Positions 25,944 through 36,791 of a stretch of 64,000 nucleotides of DNA are shown here, piece after piece. The notes under the pieces are model-generated. The model saw only the letters and a program-made list of their open reading frames with translations. It was not told where the DNA came from and ran no database searches. Position numbers and translations under genes: made by a program. How positions within the stretch are numbered: the first letter of the stretch is position 1; each line of letters starts with the position of its first letter. The stretch comes from Limimaricola hongkongensis DSM 17492 (GTDB lineage Bacteria > Pseudomonadota > Alphaproteobacteria > Rhodobacterales > Rhodobacteraceae): assembly GCF_000600975.2 (NCBI RefSeq), contig NZ_KK088653.1:496501-560500 (forward strand). The letters run 5' to 3'.

Positions 25944-28343
25944 ATGAGCAGCTTTTCCGATGACGAGGCCTTCGAGGCCGCCGCGCAACCCCTGTCACGC
26001 CGCGCCATGGCGCAGCCCGGCGGGGGCGCCCCCTATCTCGACGGGCTGAACCCGGCGCAGCGGCTCGCGGTCGAGACGATGGACGGCCCGGTGCTGATGC
26101 TGGCGGGCGCGGGCACCGGCAAGACCCGCGCGCTGACCGCGCGCATCGTGCACCTGATGCGCACGGGACGCGCGCGGCCCAACGAGATCCTCGCCGTGAC
26201 CTTCACCAACAAGGCCGCGCGCGAGATGAAGGAGCGCATCGGCAAGATGCTCGGCGAAACGGTCGAGGGCCTGCCATGGCTCGGGACCTTTCACGCGATC
26301 TGCGTCAAGCTCTTGCGCCGCCATGCCGAGCTGGTGGGGCTGAAATCGAACTTCACGATTCTCGACACCGACGACCAGATCCGGCTTTTGAAGCAGCTGG
26401 TCGCCGCAGAGAACATCGACGACAAGCGCTGGCCCGCGCGGATGCTGGCGGGGATCATCGACGATTGGAAGAACCGCGCGCTGACGCCCGAGAACGTGCC
26501 CTCCGCCGACGCCTCGGCCTATGACGGTAAGGGCGCGAAGCTCTATGCCGCCTACCAGGCGCGGCTCAAGGAGCTGAACGCGGTCGATTTCGGCGACCTG
26601 CTGTTGCACATGGTCACGATCTTCCAAAGCCGCGAGGACGTGCTCGACCAGTATCGTCGCTGGTTCAAATACATCCTCGTGGACGAGTATCAGGACACCA
26701 ACGCGGCGCAATATCTGTGGCTCAGGCTGCTGGCGGGCGGGCACAAGAACATCTGCTGCGTCGGTGATGACGACCAGTCGATCTATGGCTGGCGCGGCGC
26801 CGAGGTCGGCAACATCCTGCGCTTCGAAAAGGACTTCCCGGGCGCGGAGGTGATCCGGCTGGAGCAGAACTACCGCTCGACGCCGCATATCCTCGGCGCG
26901 GCCTCTGGCCTCATCACCGCCAACAAGGGACGCCTGGGCAAGACGCTCTGGACCGAGGCCGAGGAGGGCGAGAAGCTCCGCCTGATCGGCCATTGGGACG
27001 GCGACGAAGAGGCGCGCTGGGTCGGCGAGGAGATCGAGGCGGCGCAGCGCGGCACCCGCGGCATGGCGCCCATCGGGCTCGATTCCATGGCGATCCTGGT
27101 GCGCGCGTCGCACCAGATGCGCGCCTTCGAGGACCGGTTCCTGACCATCGGGCTGCCTTACCGCGTGATCGGCGGCCCGCGCTTTTACGAGCGTTTGGAG
27201 ATCCGCGACGCGATGGCCTATTTCCGTCTCGCGGTGTCTCTCGACGACGACCTCGCCTTCGAGCGCATCGTCAACACGCCAAAGCGGGGCCTTGGCAACA
27301 AGGCGGTGCAGACGATCCAGATGACGGCCCGGTCGAACGGCGTCAGCCTCGTCGAGGGCGCGCGCATCGTGGTGCAGTCGAAGCTTCTGGGCGGCAAGGG
27401 GCTCAAGGAGCTGACCATCCTCGTCGATGCGCTCGACCGCTGGCACGGGCAGGTGGTGAACGAGAGCGACACCCATGTCGAGCTGGCCGAGATGATCCTC
27501 GACGAGAGTGGCTATACCGGCATGTGGCAGAACGACAAGACGCCCGAGGCGCCGGGTCGGCTCGAAAACCTCAAGGAGCTGGTCAAGGCGCTCGAAGGTT
27601 TCGACAGCCTGCAGGGCTTTCTCGAACATGTCGCGCTGATCATGGATCACGCGCAGGACGATGCGGGCGAAAAGGTGTCGATCATGACGTTGCACGGCGC
27701 CAAGGGGCTCGAGTTCCCGATGGTGTTCCTGCCGGGCTGGGAGGACGGGCTGTTCCCGTCGCAACGCTCGATGGACGAAAGCGGGCTGCGCGGATTGGAG
27801 GAGGAGCGGCGGCTGGCCTATGTCGGCATCACCCGCGCCGAACAGGTCTGCACGATCTCCTTTGCCGCCAACCGCCGCGTCTATGGCCAGTGGCAAAGCC
27901 AGCTGCCGTCGCGCTTCATCGACGAATTGCCCGAGACCCATGTCGAGGTGCTGACCCCGCCGGGGCTTTATGGCGGCAGCTATGGTGCCGCGGGCATGTC
28001 GTCGCAGGCCTCGCCGGCGATCAACGCGGCGCAGGGATCGCGCCTGCACGACAACGCGGCCAAGGCCGATGTCTACAACTCCCCCGGCTGGAAACGGCTG
28101 CAGGCGCGCGGCCAGCAGCGGCAGATGCGCCAGCCCGCCGAGACCCGCAACATCACCATCGACATGACGGCGGTGTCCTCCTTCACCGCTGGAGACCGGG
28201 TGTTTCACCAGAAATTCGGCTATGGCGAGGTGACGGGGGTAGAGGGTGACAAGCTCGACATTGCCTTCGACAAGGCCGGGCAGAAGAAGGTGGTGGCGCG
28301 TTTCGTCGTCGCCTCGGACCAGGCCGACGACGTGCCGTTCTGA
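25944..28343 (+). CDS. uvrD: UvrD/PcrA-type superfamily 1 DNA helicase
   Basis: 799 residues. The SF1A motifs are all present: LNPAQRLAVE (Q motif), Walker A GAGTGKT near 55-61, VTFTNKAAREM (Ia), DEYQDTN (Walker B), GDDDQSIYGWRGA (III), LEQNYRS (IV), and VSIMTLHGAKGLEFPMVF plus YVGITRAE near the end. The C-terminal tail carries a Tudor-like RNAP-binding segment (GDRVFHQKFGYGEV) as in UvrD/PcrA. Role: 3'-5' helicase in excision and mismatch repair and in removing obstacles. A LysE-type exporter gene follows 37 bases later. Confidence 0.95.
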   Translation: MSSFSDDEAFEAAAQPLSRRAMAQPGGGAPYLDGLNPAQRLAVETMDGPVLMLAGAGTGKTRALTARIVHLMRTGRARPNEILAVTFTNKAAREMKERIGKMLGETVEGLPWLGTFHAICVKLLRRHAELVGLKSNFTILDTDDQIRLLKQLVAAENIDDKRWPARMLAGIIDDWKNRALTPENVPSADASAYDGKGAKLYAAYQARLKELNAVDFGDLLLHMVTIFQSREDVLDQYRRWFKYILVDEYQDTNAAQYLWLRLLAGGHKNICCVGDDDQSIYGWRGAEVGNILRFEKDFPGAEVIRLEQNYRSTPHILGAASGLITANKGRLGKTLWTEAEEGEKLRLIGHWDGDEEARWVGEEIEAAQRGTRGMAPIGLDSMAILVRASHQMRAFEDRFLTIGLPYRVIGGPRFYERLEIRDAMAYFRLAVSLDDDLAFERIVNTPKRGLGNKAVQTIQMTARSNGVSLVEGARIVVQSKLLGGKGLKELTILVDALDRWHGQVVNESDTHVELAEMILDESGYTGMWQNDKTPEAPGRLENLKELVKALEGFDSLQGFLEHVALIMDHAQDDAGEKVSIMTLHGAKGLEFPMVFLPGWEDGLFPSQRSMDESGLRGLEEERRLAYVGITRAEQVCTISFAANRRVYGQWQSQLPSRFIDELPETHVEVLTPPGLYGGSYGAAGMSSQASPAINAAQGSRLHDNAAKADVYNSPGWKRLQARGQQRQMRQPAETRNITIDMTAVSSFTAGDRVFHQKFGYGEVTGVEGDKLDIAFDKAGQKKVVARFVVASDQADDVPF

Positions 28344-28380
28344 GATTGCGGGGGCGGGGGGCTGCCGCTAAGGCAGGCGC

Positions 28381-28998
28381 ATGGATGCCGGTTTCCTTTC
28401 CGCCTTTGCTGCCGGGCTCGCGCTCGGGCTGTCGCTGATCCTCGCGATCGGGGCGCAGAACGCCTTCGTCCTGCGGCAGGGGCTGCGCGGCGATCACGTG
28501 TTCGCCGTCGTGATGACCTGCGCGCTGTCGGACGCGGTGCTGATCACGGCGGGCGTGTCGGGCTTTGCCGCGCTGGCCGAGGCCGCGCCATGGATCGCGC
28601 CGCTGCTGCGCTGGGGTGGGGCGGCGTTCCTGATCGTGTATGGCGCGCGGGCCGCCTTGGCCGCATGGCGCGGCGGCGAAGCATTGCGCGCGGCCGATGA
28701 CGGCGCGGCGGGGCTACGCCGGGCGGTGCTGACCTGCCTCGCGCTGACATGGCTCAACCCGCATGTCTATCTCGACACTCTGGTGCTTTTGGGCTCGATC
28801 GCCTCGCGCTTCGAGGGGCAGATCTGGGCCTTTGGCAGCGGCGCGGTCGTGGCATCGTTCCTGTTCTTCTTCGCGCTGGGCTTTGGTGCGCGGCTGTTGC
28901 GCCCGGTCTTTGCCCGGCCTGCCGCGTGGCGCGTGCTCGACGCCATCATCGCGCTGGTGATGTGGAGCATCGCCGCCGGGCTGGTCTGGGGCGGCTGA
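28381..28998 (+). CDS. LysE/ArgO-family amino acid exporter
   Basis: 205 residues, about six transmembrane helices. It opens FLSAFAAGLALGLSLILAIGAQNAFVLRQGL, the LysE/ArgO signature (GxxxxxxxGAQNAFVLRQG), and contains LTWLNPHVYLDTLVLLGS, a strongly conserved block in ArgO-type exporters. The likely substrate is a basic amino acid such as arginine or lysine. No LysG/ArgP-type regulator is adjacent. A copy of a short dispersed repeat follows its stop. Confidence 0.9.
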   Translation: MDAGFLSAFAAGLALGLSLILAIGAQNAFVLRQGLRGDHVFAVVMTCALSDAVLITAGVSGFAALAEAAPWIAPLLRWGGAAFLIVYGARAALAAWRGGEALRAADDGAAGLRRAVLTCLALTWLNPHVYLDTLVLLGSIASRFEGQIWAFGSGAVVASFLFFFALGFGARLLRPVFARPAAWRVLDAIIALVMWSIAAGLVWGG

Positions 28999-29002
28999 GG
29001 GC

Positions 29003-29026
29003 CACTTCGTTCCGCAAATACGCATG
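29003..29026 (-). repeat. Dispersed short repeat, copy 2
   Basis: CACTTCGTTCCGCAAATACG followed by CATG. Read on the minus strand it aligns with the element at 16079-16103 over CATGCGTATTTG-GGAA. It lies between the LysE-type and EamA-type exporter genes, 5 bases after a stop codon. Confidence 0.45.
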
Positions 29027-30016
29027 ACCCGGCATCGGCCCGCGCCAAGGCCCGGGCTTGCATCCCGACCGGCTTTGGCTTCATGTGGCGCGAGGAGAAT
29101 TGCATGACGACAGCATCCATTTCGCGCACCGAAAGCTCGCCCGTCGCCGGGATCGGCTGGATGCTGGCGGCCGGGTTGTGCTTTGTCGGCATGACGGTGC
29201 TGATCAAGTCGGTGGGCTCGGCCTTGCCCGCGGCGCAGACGGCGCTGCTGCGCTTCGCGCTCGGGCTGCCCTTCCTGCTGCCGATGCTGCCGGCGCTGCG
29301 CCGGGCGCGGATCACGCCCCGGCTCTGGCGGCTTCTGGGCCTGCGGGCGGTGCTGCACAGCTGCGGCGTGGGGCTTTGGTTCTTTGCCATCGCGCGTATT
29401 CCCTTGGGCGAGGTGACGGCGATCAATTACCTCAACCCGATCTGGGTGACGTTGGGGGCGGCGCTCCTGATGGGCGAACGCCTGCCGCCGCGCCGCGTCA
29501 TGGCGGTGGCGGCGGCCTTTGTCGGGGCCTTCGTGGTGCTGCGGCCGGGATTTCGCGAGATCGATCCGGGCCACATCGCGATGATGGGCACGGCGATGCT
29601 GATCGCCTCGGGCTATCTCGTGGTGAAACGGCTGTCCGAGGAGCTGCCCGCGGAGGCGATCGTGGCGATGCTGTCGCTGATGGTGCCGCTGGGGCTGTTG
29701 CCCTTTGCGCTGCCGGTCTGGCAGGCGCCGGGGGCCGGGGCGCTGGCCTATCTTTTCGGCGCGGCGGGGCTCGGCACCATGGGGCATTACGCGATGACGC
29801 GCGCCTTTGCCGTGGCGCCGCTCACGGTCACGCAGCCGGTGACGTTCTTGCAGCTGGTCTGGGCGGTGGCGATCGGCGCGGTGCTGTTCGGCGAACCGGT
29901 GGACCCGTTCACCATCCTGGGCGGCGCGATCATCATGGGCGCGGTGCTGTTCATCACCTGGCGCGAGGCACGGGCGCGACGGGCGGCCACCGCCGCCGCG
30001 CCCGATGCCATGCCGG

Positions 30017-31063
<1,047 letters not shown>

Positions 31064-31067
31064 GAAA

Positions 31068-31898
31068 TTACCCTCGCTTCACGCGCAGCGCGCGGTCGAG
31101 CATGATCGCGACCACGACGATGACGAAGCCGCTCTCGAAGCCGAGCGCGGTGTTGACCGAATTGAGCGCGCGCACCACCGGCACGCCGAGCCCGTCGGCG
31201 CCGACAAGGGCGGCGATCACCACCATCGACAGCGACAGCATGATGGTCTGGTTCAGGCCGGTCATGATCTGCGGAAAGGCCGAAGGCAGCTCGACCTTCC
31301 ACAGCAACTGCCGCGGCGTCGCGCCAAAGGCCTGCGCGGCCTCGACGAGCGCGGTCGGCGTGTTGGAGATGCCGAGCTGCGTCAGGCGGATCGGCGCGGG
31401 CAGCACGAAGATCACCGTGGCGATCAGGCCCGGCACCATGCCGATGCCGAAGAAGACGATGGCCGGAATGAGATAGACGAAGGTCGGCAGCGTCTGCATC
31501 AGGTCGAGCACGGGGGCGACCCAGGCATAGAGCTTGGGCCGATGCGCCACGGCGATGCCGATCGGCACGCCGACGCCCATGCAGACCACGCAGGCCGACA
31601 GCACCAGCGTCAGGCTTTCGGTCGTTTCCTCCCAGTAGCCCTGGTTGAGCACGAAGAGAAAGCCCAGCGCCACGAGCAGCGCGGGCTGCCAGCGCCGTTG
31701 CAGCGCGTAGGTGAGACCCACGAACACGGCGATGACCAGAAGTTCGGGCGGCGTCTGCAACAGCCACAAAATGCCGTCGATCATGCCTTCGAGCAGCCAT
31801 GACAGCGTGTCGAACACGATGGCGAGGTTGGTTTCCAACCAGTCGAAGGCATCGGCGGCCCATTTGCCCACGGGCAGCTTGGGGATGGTCATCTCCAT
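31068..31898 (-). CDS. choW: Choline ABC transporter, permease subunit
   Basis: 276 residues with about six to seven transmembrane segments. The N-terminal IPKLPVGKWADAFDWL-like stretch and the region QTLPTFVYLIPAIVFFGIG-MVPGLIATVIFVLPAPIRLT (EAA-type loop nearby: EAAQAFGATPRQLLWKVELPSAFP) are diagnostic of ProW/ChoW/OpuAB permeases. It forms the membrane channel of the ChoXWV importer. A strong palindromic hairpin lies in the 190-base gap between choX and this gene. Confidence 0.92.
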   Translation of the reverse strand: MEMTIPKLPVGKWAADAFDWLETNLAIVFDTLSWLLEGMIDGILWLLQTPPELLVIAVFVGLTYALQRRWQPALLVALGFLFVLNQGYWEETTESLTLVLSACVVCMGVGVPIGIAVAHRPKLYAWVAPVLDLMQTLPTFVYLIPAIVFFGIGMVPGLIATVIFVLPAPIRLTQLGISNTPTALVEAAQAFGATPRQLLWKVELPSAFPQIMTGLNQTIMLSLSMVVIAALVGADGLGVPVVRALNSVNTALGFESGFVIVVVAIMLDRALRVKRG

Positions 31899-32020
31899 GG
31901 GGCGGCGCCTTGGTTCGGTCGGGTCATCGGGGTCTCCGTATCGGGGAATGCGGCGGGGCGCGCCGCGGGTCGAATGGGCGGGGGCCGCGCAGACCGGAAG
32001 GCGCGCGACCGAAATCCGTG

Positions 32021-32042
32021 TCCCGGCCCGATCGGGCCGGGA
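32021..32042. other. 22-bp perfect palindrome between choX and choW
   Basis: An 11-bp arm (TCCCGGCCCGA) followed by its exact complement. Read on the minus strand it falls 47 bases past the choX stop and well ahead of choW. No T-run follows, so it is more likely an mRNA-stabilising or partial-termination hairpin than a full terminator. Confidence 0.6.
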
Positions 32043-32088
32043 GAAGGGCGCGCGCGGCGGTGTCGCGGCGCGTCGCCGGTACGGGCGA

Positions 32089-33027
32089 TCAGCCCTCGAT
32101 CAGGCTCGTGACGGCGGGCAGGGCCTCGGAGCCGTCAAGCGTGGTCACGCCGTCGAGCCAGGGCTCGACCGCCCCGGGGTTGGCGGCGAGCCAGGCCTGC
32201 GCGGCGTCGCGCGGGTCCATCCCGTCATTGAGGATCGAGCCCATGATCTCGTTTTCCATCTCGAGCGAGAATTCGAGGTTCTGCAGCAGCGCCCCGAGAT
32301 TGGGGCATTCTTCCACGAGCCCCTTGCGGGTCACGGTATAGACCTCGGCGCCGCCCAGGTTCGGGCCGAACCAGTCATCGCCGCCGGTCAGGTAGGTCAT
32401 GTCGTAATTGGCGTTCATCGGGTGGGGTTCCCAGCCGAGGAAGATCACCGGCTCGTCACGCTTGCTCGCGCGGTCGACCTGCGCCAGCATGCCCTGCTCG
32501 GAGCTTTCCTTGACCTCGAAATCCGACAGGCCGAAGGCGTCGGTCTCGATCATTTCGAGGATCAGCTGGTTGCCGTCATTGCCCGGCTCGATGCCGTAGA
32601 TGGTGCTGTCGAGCGCGTCGGCATGCGCGGCGATGTCGGCGTAATCGGCGATGCCCAGTGCCGCGCCCGCGGCGTTGGTGGCCAGCGTGTATTTGGCGCC
32701 GGTCAGGTTCTTGTGCACCGTCTCGATGCTGCCATCCTCGGCATAGGGGGCGATTTCGGACGACTGCGTGGGCATCCAGTTGCCCAAGAACACGTCGATG
32801 TCGCCATCCGACATCGAGGTGAAGGTCACCGGCACCGAGAGCACCTTGATCTCGGGCTCGTAGCCAAGGCCCTCGAGCACGATGGCGGTGGTGGCGGTGG
32901 TCGCGGTGATGTCGGTCCAGCCGACATCCGACAGCGTGACCTCGCCGCACTGCGCGGCGTCTTGGGCATGGGCGCCGGTGGCGGCCGCTACGAGCGCCAG
33001 CGCGCTGATCGTGGAGCGAAGCATCAT
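32089..33027 (-). CDS. choX: Choline ABC transporter, periplasmic substrate-binding protein
   Basis: 312 residues. A signal peptide covers about 1-22 (ATGAHAQD). The mature protein is an OpuAC-type binding protein: CGEVTLSDVGWTDITATTA at the start, FLGNWMPTQ and GWEPHPMNANYDMTYLTGG further on. The conserved Trp/Tyr/Asp residues in these blocks would form the aromatic cage for the trimethylammonium group. It is the first gene of the choXWV transcript and is divergent from betI across a perfect palindrome that probably serves as the BetI operator. Confidence 0.93.
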   Translation of the reverse strand: MMLRSTISALALVAAATGAHAQDAAQCGEVTLSDVGWTDITATTATTAIVLEGLGYEPEIKVLSVPVTFTSMSDGDIDVFLGNWMPTQSSEIAPYAEDGSIETVHKNLTGAKYTLATNAAGAALGIADYADIAAHADALDSTIYGIEPGNDGNQLILEMIETDAFGLSDFEVKESSEQGMLAQVDRASKRDEPVIFLGWEPHPMNANYDMTYLTGGDDWFGPNLGGAEVYTVTRKGLVEECPNLGALLQNLEFSLEMENEIMGSILNDGMDPRDAAQAWLAANPGAVEPWLDGVTTLDGSEALPAVTSLIEG

Positions 33028-33060
33028 GGAAATCGTCCTCTCTGTGGGTTCTGGTTCTTG

Positions 33061-33074
33061 ATTGACGCGTCAAT
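33061..33074. promoter_or_regulatory. Probable BetI operator, 14-bp perfect palindrome
   Basis: ATTGACGCGTCAAT is exactly self-complementary and lies between the divergent choX (start 33027) and betI (start 33140). BetI operators described in other proteobacteria have a similar ATTGA...TCAAT shape. TetR-type repressors bind such sites next to their own genes, so both choXWV and betICBA could be repressed from here and released by choline. Confidence 0.75.
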
Positions 33075-33139
33075 AAAAAGCCGATTAGGGTCGCCGTTGC
33101 AACCCGGTCGTTGGGCCGGGGCAGACCGGAGATTCTTCG

Positions 33140-33715
33140 ATGCCCAAGCTCGGGATGGAACCTATACGGCGCGCCGCGCTGGTCAAAGCGACGATCGAGG
33201 AGATCGGCGCGCAGGGCTCGCTCGACGTGACGGTGGCGCAGATCGCGCGGCGCGCCGGCATGTCCTCGGCGCTGGCGCATCACTATTTCGGCAACAAGGA
33301 GAGGATCTTCCTCGCCGCGATGCGCCATCTTCTGGCCGAATATTCGGGCGAGGTGCGCGACGCGCTGATCGCTGCGAAGGGCGACCCGCGCGCCCGGGTC
33401 GCGGCAATCCTGCGGGCCAATTTCGGCCCCTCGAATTTCCGGCCCGAAGTGATCGCCGCATGGCTGAATTTCTATGTCCTCGCCCGGACCTCCGCGCCCG
33501 CCGCGCGGTTGTTGCGAATCTATCACCGCCGCCTGCGCTCGAACCTCGCCCATGATCTGCGCGCGCTTCTGGGGCCGGGGGCGGGGGATGCCGCCGAACG
33601 TCTCGCGGCGCTGATCGACGGAATGTACCTCAAGCAGGGGCTCGCGGGCGGTCCCGCCGACGGCCCCGCCGCCACGCGCCAACTGCTTGCCGCGCTCGAA
33701 CTGGAGCTGAAATGA
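33140..33715 (+). CDS. betI: BetI, TetR-family choline-responsive repressor
   Basis: 191 residues. The N-terminal helix-turn-helix (about 25-50: VTVAQIARRAGMSSALAHHYFGNKERIF) is nearly the family signature for BetI. The remaining helices (RAILRANFGPSNFRPEVIAAWLNFYVLA) form the ligand and dimer domain. It is expected to repress choline uptake and oxidation genes until choline is present. Its stop overlaps the betC start (ATGA), so repressor and first enzyme are coupled. Confidence 0.95.
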   Translation: MPKLGMEPIRRAALVKATIEEIGAQGSLDVTVAQIARRAGMSSALAHHYFGNKERIFLAAMRHLLAEYSGEVRDALIAAKGDPRARVAAILRANFGPSNFRPEVIAAWLNFYVLARTSAPAARLLRIYHRRLRSNLAHDLRALLGPGAGDAAERLAALIDGMYLKQGLAGGPADGPAATRQLLAALELELK

Positions 33716-35223
33716 CCTCGACCCCGAACATTCTCATCGTCATGGCCGACCAGCTGAACGGGACGCTGTTTCCCGACGGGCCGGTCGACTGGCTGCACGC
33801 GCCCCATCTCAAGGCGCTGGCCGCGCGCTCGACCCGCTTTGCCAACGCCTATACCGGCAGCCCGCTCTGCGCGCCGGGCCGGGCGGCGTTCATGTCGGGC
33901 CAGCTGCCCTACCGCACCGGCGTCTACGACAACGCCGCCGAGTTTCCCTCTGACGTGCCGACCTTCGCGCATCACCTGCGCCGCGCCGGCTGGCAGACCT
34001 GCCTGTCGGGCAAGATGCATTTCGTCGGCCCCGACCAGCTGCACGGTTTCGAAGAGCGGCTCACGACCGACATCTACCCCGCCGATTTCGGCTGGACCCC
34101 CGACTGGCGCAAGCCCGATGAGCGGATCGACTGGTGGTATCACAACCTCGGCAGCGTCACCGGCGCGGGCGTGGCCGAGATCAGCAACCAGCTCGAATAT
34201 GACGACGACGTCGCGCACCAGGCCAAGACCAAGCTTTATGACCTCGCGCGCGGTCACGACGCCCGGCCCTGGTGCCTGACGGTGAGCTTCACCCATCCGC
34301 ACGACCCCTATGTGGCGCGCCGGAAATACTGGGATCTCTACAACGACTGCGATCATCTCGACCCCGAGAGCGATCCGATCCCCTACGAAGATCAGGACCC
34401 GCATTCGAAACGCCTGCTCGACGCCGCCGATGCCGCCAAGTTCGACATCACGCCCGAGATGATCCGCCGCGCGCGTCAGGGCTATTTCGCCAATATCAGC
34501 TATATCGACGATAAGCTGGGCGAGATCCTGCAGGTGCTTCAGGACACGCGGCAAGAAGCGATCGTGGTCTTCGTCTCGGACCATGGCGACATGCTCGGCG
34601 AGCGGGGGCTGTGGTTCAAGATGAGCTTCTTCGAGGGCTCCTCGCGGGTGCCTTTGATGATCGCCGCCCCCGGCATGGAGCCGGGCCTCGTCACCGCGCC
34701 GGTCTCGGCGATCGACGTGACACCGACGCTGTGCGATCTCGCCGGTGTCGACATGTCGGAGGTCATGCCCTGGACTGATGGCGAAAGCCTGAAGCCGCTG
34801 GGGCAGGGCGAGACTCGCACCAGCCCCGTGGCGATCGAATACGCCGCCGAAGGCTCGATCGCGCCGATGGTCTGCCTGCGCGAAGGCCGGTTCAAATACA
34901 CGGCCTGCCCGGTCGATCCCGAGCAGCTTTTCGATCTCGAGGCCGACCCGTCCGAGCGCACCAATCTCGCCCAAGACCCCGCCCATGCCGATACGCTGGC
35001 GCATTTCCGCGCCATCGCGGCGGAGCGCTGGAACCTCGACCTGGCCGACGCGCAGGTCCGCGCGAGCCAGGCCCGGCGCTGGGTTGTCTACGAGGCGCTG
35101 CGGCAGGGCGGCTATTACCCGTGGGACTACCAGCCGCTGCGCGCCGCCTCGGAACGCTACATGCGCAATCACATGGATCTCAACATTCTCGAGGAGAGCC
35201 AGCGCTATCCGCGCGGAGAGTGA
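33712..35223 (+). CDS. betC: Choline-sulfatase
   Basis: 503 residues. A type I sulfatase: the formylglycine-forming motif is Cys53-Ala-Pro-Gly-Arg (CxPxR) in [15 protein letters not shown]. The metal-site start is [11 protein letters not shown], and HPHDPY and [12 protein letters not shown] provide further metal and substrate residues. The C-terminal tail (RWVYEALR-like, then [21 protein letters not shown]) is characteristic of choline-sulfatases. It hydrolyses choline-O-sulfate to choline and sulfate, feeding BetA. A sulfatase-maturation enzyme is not in the window. A 34-base gap holding a dispersed repeat precedes betB. Confidence 0.95.
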   Translation: MTSTPNILIVMADQLNGTLFPDGPVDWLHAPHLKALAARSTRFANAYTGSPLCAPGRAAFMSGQLPYRTGVYDNAAEFPSDVPTFAHHLRRAGWQTCLSGKMHFVGPDQLHGFEERLTTDIYPADFGWTPDWRKPDERIDWWYHNLGSVTGAGVAEISNQLEYDDDVAHQAKTKLYDLARGHDARPWCLTVSFTHPHDPYVARRKYWDLYNDCDHLDPESDPIPYEDQDPHSKRLLDAADAAKFDITPEMIRRARQGYFANISYIDDKLGEILQVLQDTRQEAIVVFVSDHGDMLGERGLWFKMSFFEGSSRVPLMIAAPGMEPGLVTAPVSAIDVTPTLCDLAGVDMSEVMPWTDGESLKPLGQGETRTSPVAIEYAAEGSIAPMVCLREGRFKYTACPVDPEQLFDLEADPSERTNLAQDPAHADTLAHFRAIAAERWNLDLADAQVRASQARRWVVYEALRQGGYYPWDYQPLRAASERYMRNHMDLNILEESQRYPRGE

Positions 35224-35230
35224 GGCCTCC

Positions 35231-35260
35231 CATTCACCATTCCGAAAGTACGCAATCATG
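35231..35260 (-). repeat. Dispersed short repeat, copy 3, at the betB start
   Basis: CATTCACCATTCCGAAAGTA followed by CGCAATCATG. On the minus strand it aligns with the element at 16079-16103. The last three bases are the betB start codon, so the element occupies the whole betC-betB spacer where the ribosome-binding site would be; no clear Shine-Dalgarno is seen there. Confidence 0.4.
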
Positions 35261-36715
35261 ACCTATGCCACGCAGCCCGAGGCCAGCCATTTCATCGACG
35301 GCGCGTATGTCGAGGATGACAGCGGCGCGGCCCTGCCGGTCATCTACCCGGCCACCGGCGAGACCATCGCCAACCTGCACGCTGCGACCCCGGCGCTCGT
35401 CGACCGGGCGATCGCGGCGGCGCAGCGCGCGCAGCCCGCATGGGCCGCGCTCACCGGCACCGAGCGCGGCCGCATCCTGCGCCGCGCCGCCGACATCATC
35501 CGCGCGCGCAACCGCGAGCTGTCGGAGCTGGAAACGAAGGACACCGGCAAGCCGCTGCAGGAAACGCTGGTGGCCGATGCGACGTCGGGTGCCGACGCGC
35601 TCGAATATTTCGGCGGCCTTGCCGCGACGCTTTCGGGCGAGCACATCCAGATGGGCGACGACTTCATCTACACCCGGCGCGAGCCGCTGGGCGTGACGGT
35701 CGGCATCGGGGCGTGGAACTACCCGACCCAGATCGCCTGCTGGAAGGCCGCCCCGGCGCTGGCCTGCGGCAACACCATGGTGTTCAAGCCCTCCGAGACG
35801 ACGCCGCTCTCGGCGCTCAAGGTGGCCGAGATCCTGATCGAGGCGGGCGCGCCGCCGGGCGTGTTCAACGTGGTGCAGGGCTATGGCGAGGTCGGCGCCG
35901 GTCTGGTCGATGACGACCGCGTGGCGAAGGTGTCGCTCACCGGCTCCGTGCCGACGGGCCGCAAGGTCTATGCCAGCGCCGCGTCGGGCATGAAGGCGGT
36001 GACGATGGAGCTTGGCGGCAAGTCGCCCCTGGTGATCTTCGACGATGCCAGCCTCGAGGACGCGGTGTCGGCGGCGATCAACGCCAATTTCTATTCGACC
36101 GGGCAGATCTGTTCGAACGGCACCCGCGTCTTCGTGCAGGACGGCATCCGCGAGGCGTTTCTCGACCGGCTGGCCGAGCGTCTGAAGGGCGTGAAAATGG
36201 GCGACCCGCTCGACGAGGCCACCAATTTCGGCCCGATGGTCTCCGCGCGCCAGCGCGAGATCGTCGAGGGCTTCATCAGCCAGGGCGTGGCCGAAGGCGC
36301 GCGCCTCGTGACGGGCGGCGGTCGCCCCGAGGGGGAAGGCTACTGGATCGAGCCCACGGTCTTTGCCGATGTGCGCGACGACATGACCATCGCGCGCGAG
36401 GAGATCTTCGGCCCCGTGATGTCGGTGTTCGGCTTTTCGACCGAGGAAGAGGCGCTCGAGCGTGCCAACGCCACGGTCTATGGCCTCTCGGCCGGGGTGT
36501 TCACCCGCGATCTGGCGCGCGCGCATCGCTTCGTGGGCCGTCTGCAGGCCGGGTCGTGCTGGATCAACACCTACAACCTGACGCCCGTGGAGGCGCCGTT
36601 CGGCGGCATGAAGATGTCGGGCGTGGGCCGCGAGAACGGCCAGGTGGCGATCGAGCACTGGAGCCAGCTCAAGACCGTCTATGTCGCGATGGGCGAGGTC
36701 GAGGCGCCCTACTGA
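35258..36715 (+). CDS. betB: Betaine-aldehyde dehydrogenase
   Basis: 485 residues, family length. The catalytic Cys285 lies in [12 protein letters not shown] and the general base Glu251 in MELGGKSP, with the 34-residue spacing usual for BetB. The NAD-binding Rossmann region carries [14 protein letters not shown], and the substrate region is [21 protein letters not shown]. It oxidises betaine aldehyde to glycine betaine with NAD+. The start at 35258 is chosen because the upstream frame is the shadow of betC. Confidence 0.96.
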   Translation: MTYATQPEASHFIDGAYVEDDSGAALPVIYPATGETIANLHAATPALVDRAIAAAQRAQPAWAALTGTERGRILRRAADIIRARNRELSELETKDTGKPLQETLVADATSGADALEYFGGLAATLSGEHIQMGDDFIYTRREPLGVTVGIGAWNYPTQIACWKAAPALACGNTMVFKPSETTPLSALKVAEILIEAGAPPGVFNVVQGYGEVGAGLVDDDRVAKVSLTGSVPTGRKVYASAASGMKAVTMELGGKSPLVIFDDASLEDAVSAAINANFYSTGQICSNGTRVFVQDGIREAFLDRLAERLKGVKMGDPLDEATNFGPMVSARQREIVEGFISQGVAEGARLVTGGGRPEGEGYWIEPTVFADVRDDMTIAREEIFGPVMSVFGFSTEEEALERANATVYGLSAGVFTRDLARAHRFVGRLQAGSCWINTYNLTPVEAPFGGMKMSGVGRENGQVAIEHWSQLKTVYVAMGEVEAPY

Positions 36716-36743
36716 GCCCTGCGAGGGGCGATTGGAAACGACC

Positions 36744-36769
36744 GGGCGCGGCCATGAATGGCCGCGCCC
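36744..36769. other. 11-bp hairpin between betB and betA
   Basis: GGGCGCGGCCA (36744-36754), loop TGAA, TGGCCGCGCCC (36759-36769). The stem is perfect and very GC-rich, with no T-run after it. It lies between the betB stop and the betA start in the same transcript, so partial termination, mRNA processing or protection of the 3' end of betB are the likely roles. Confidence 0.65.
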
Positions 36770-36791
36770 CCATGAATGCGGGATGCGTGTG

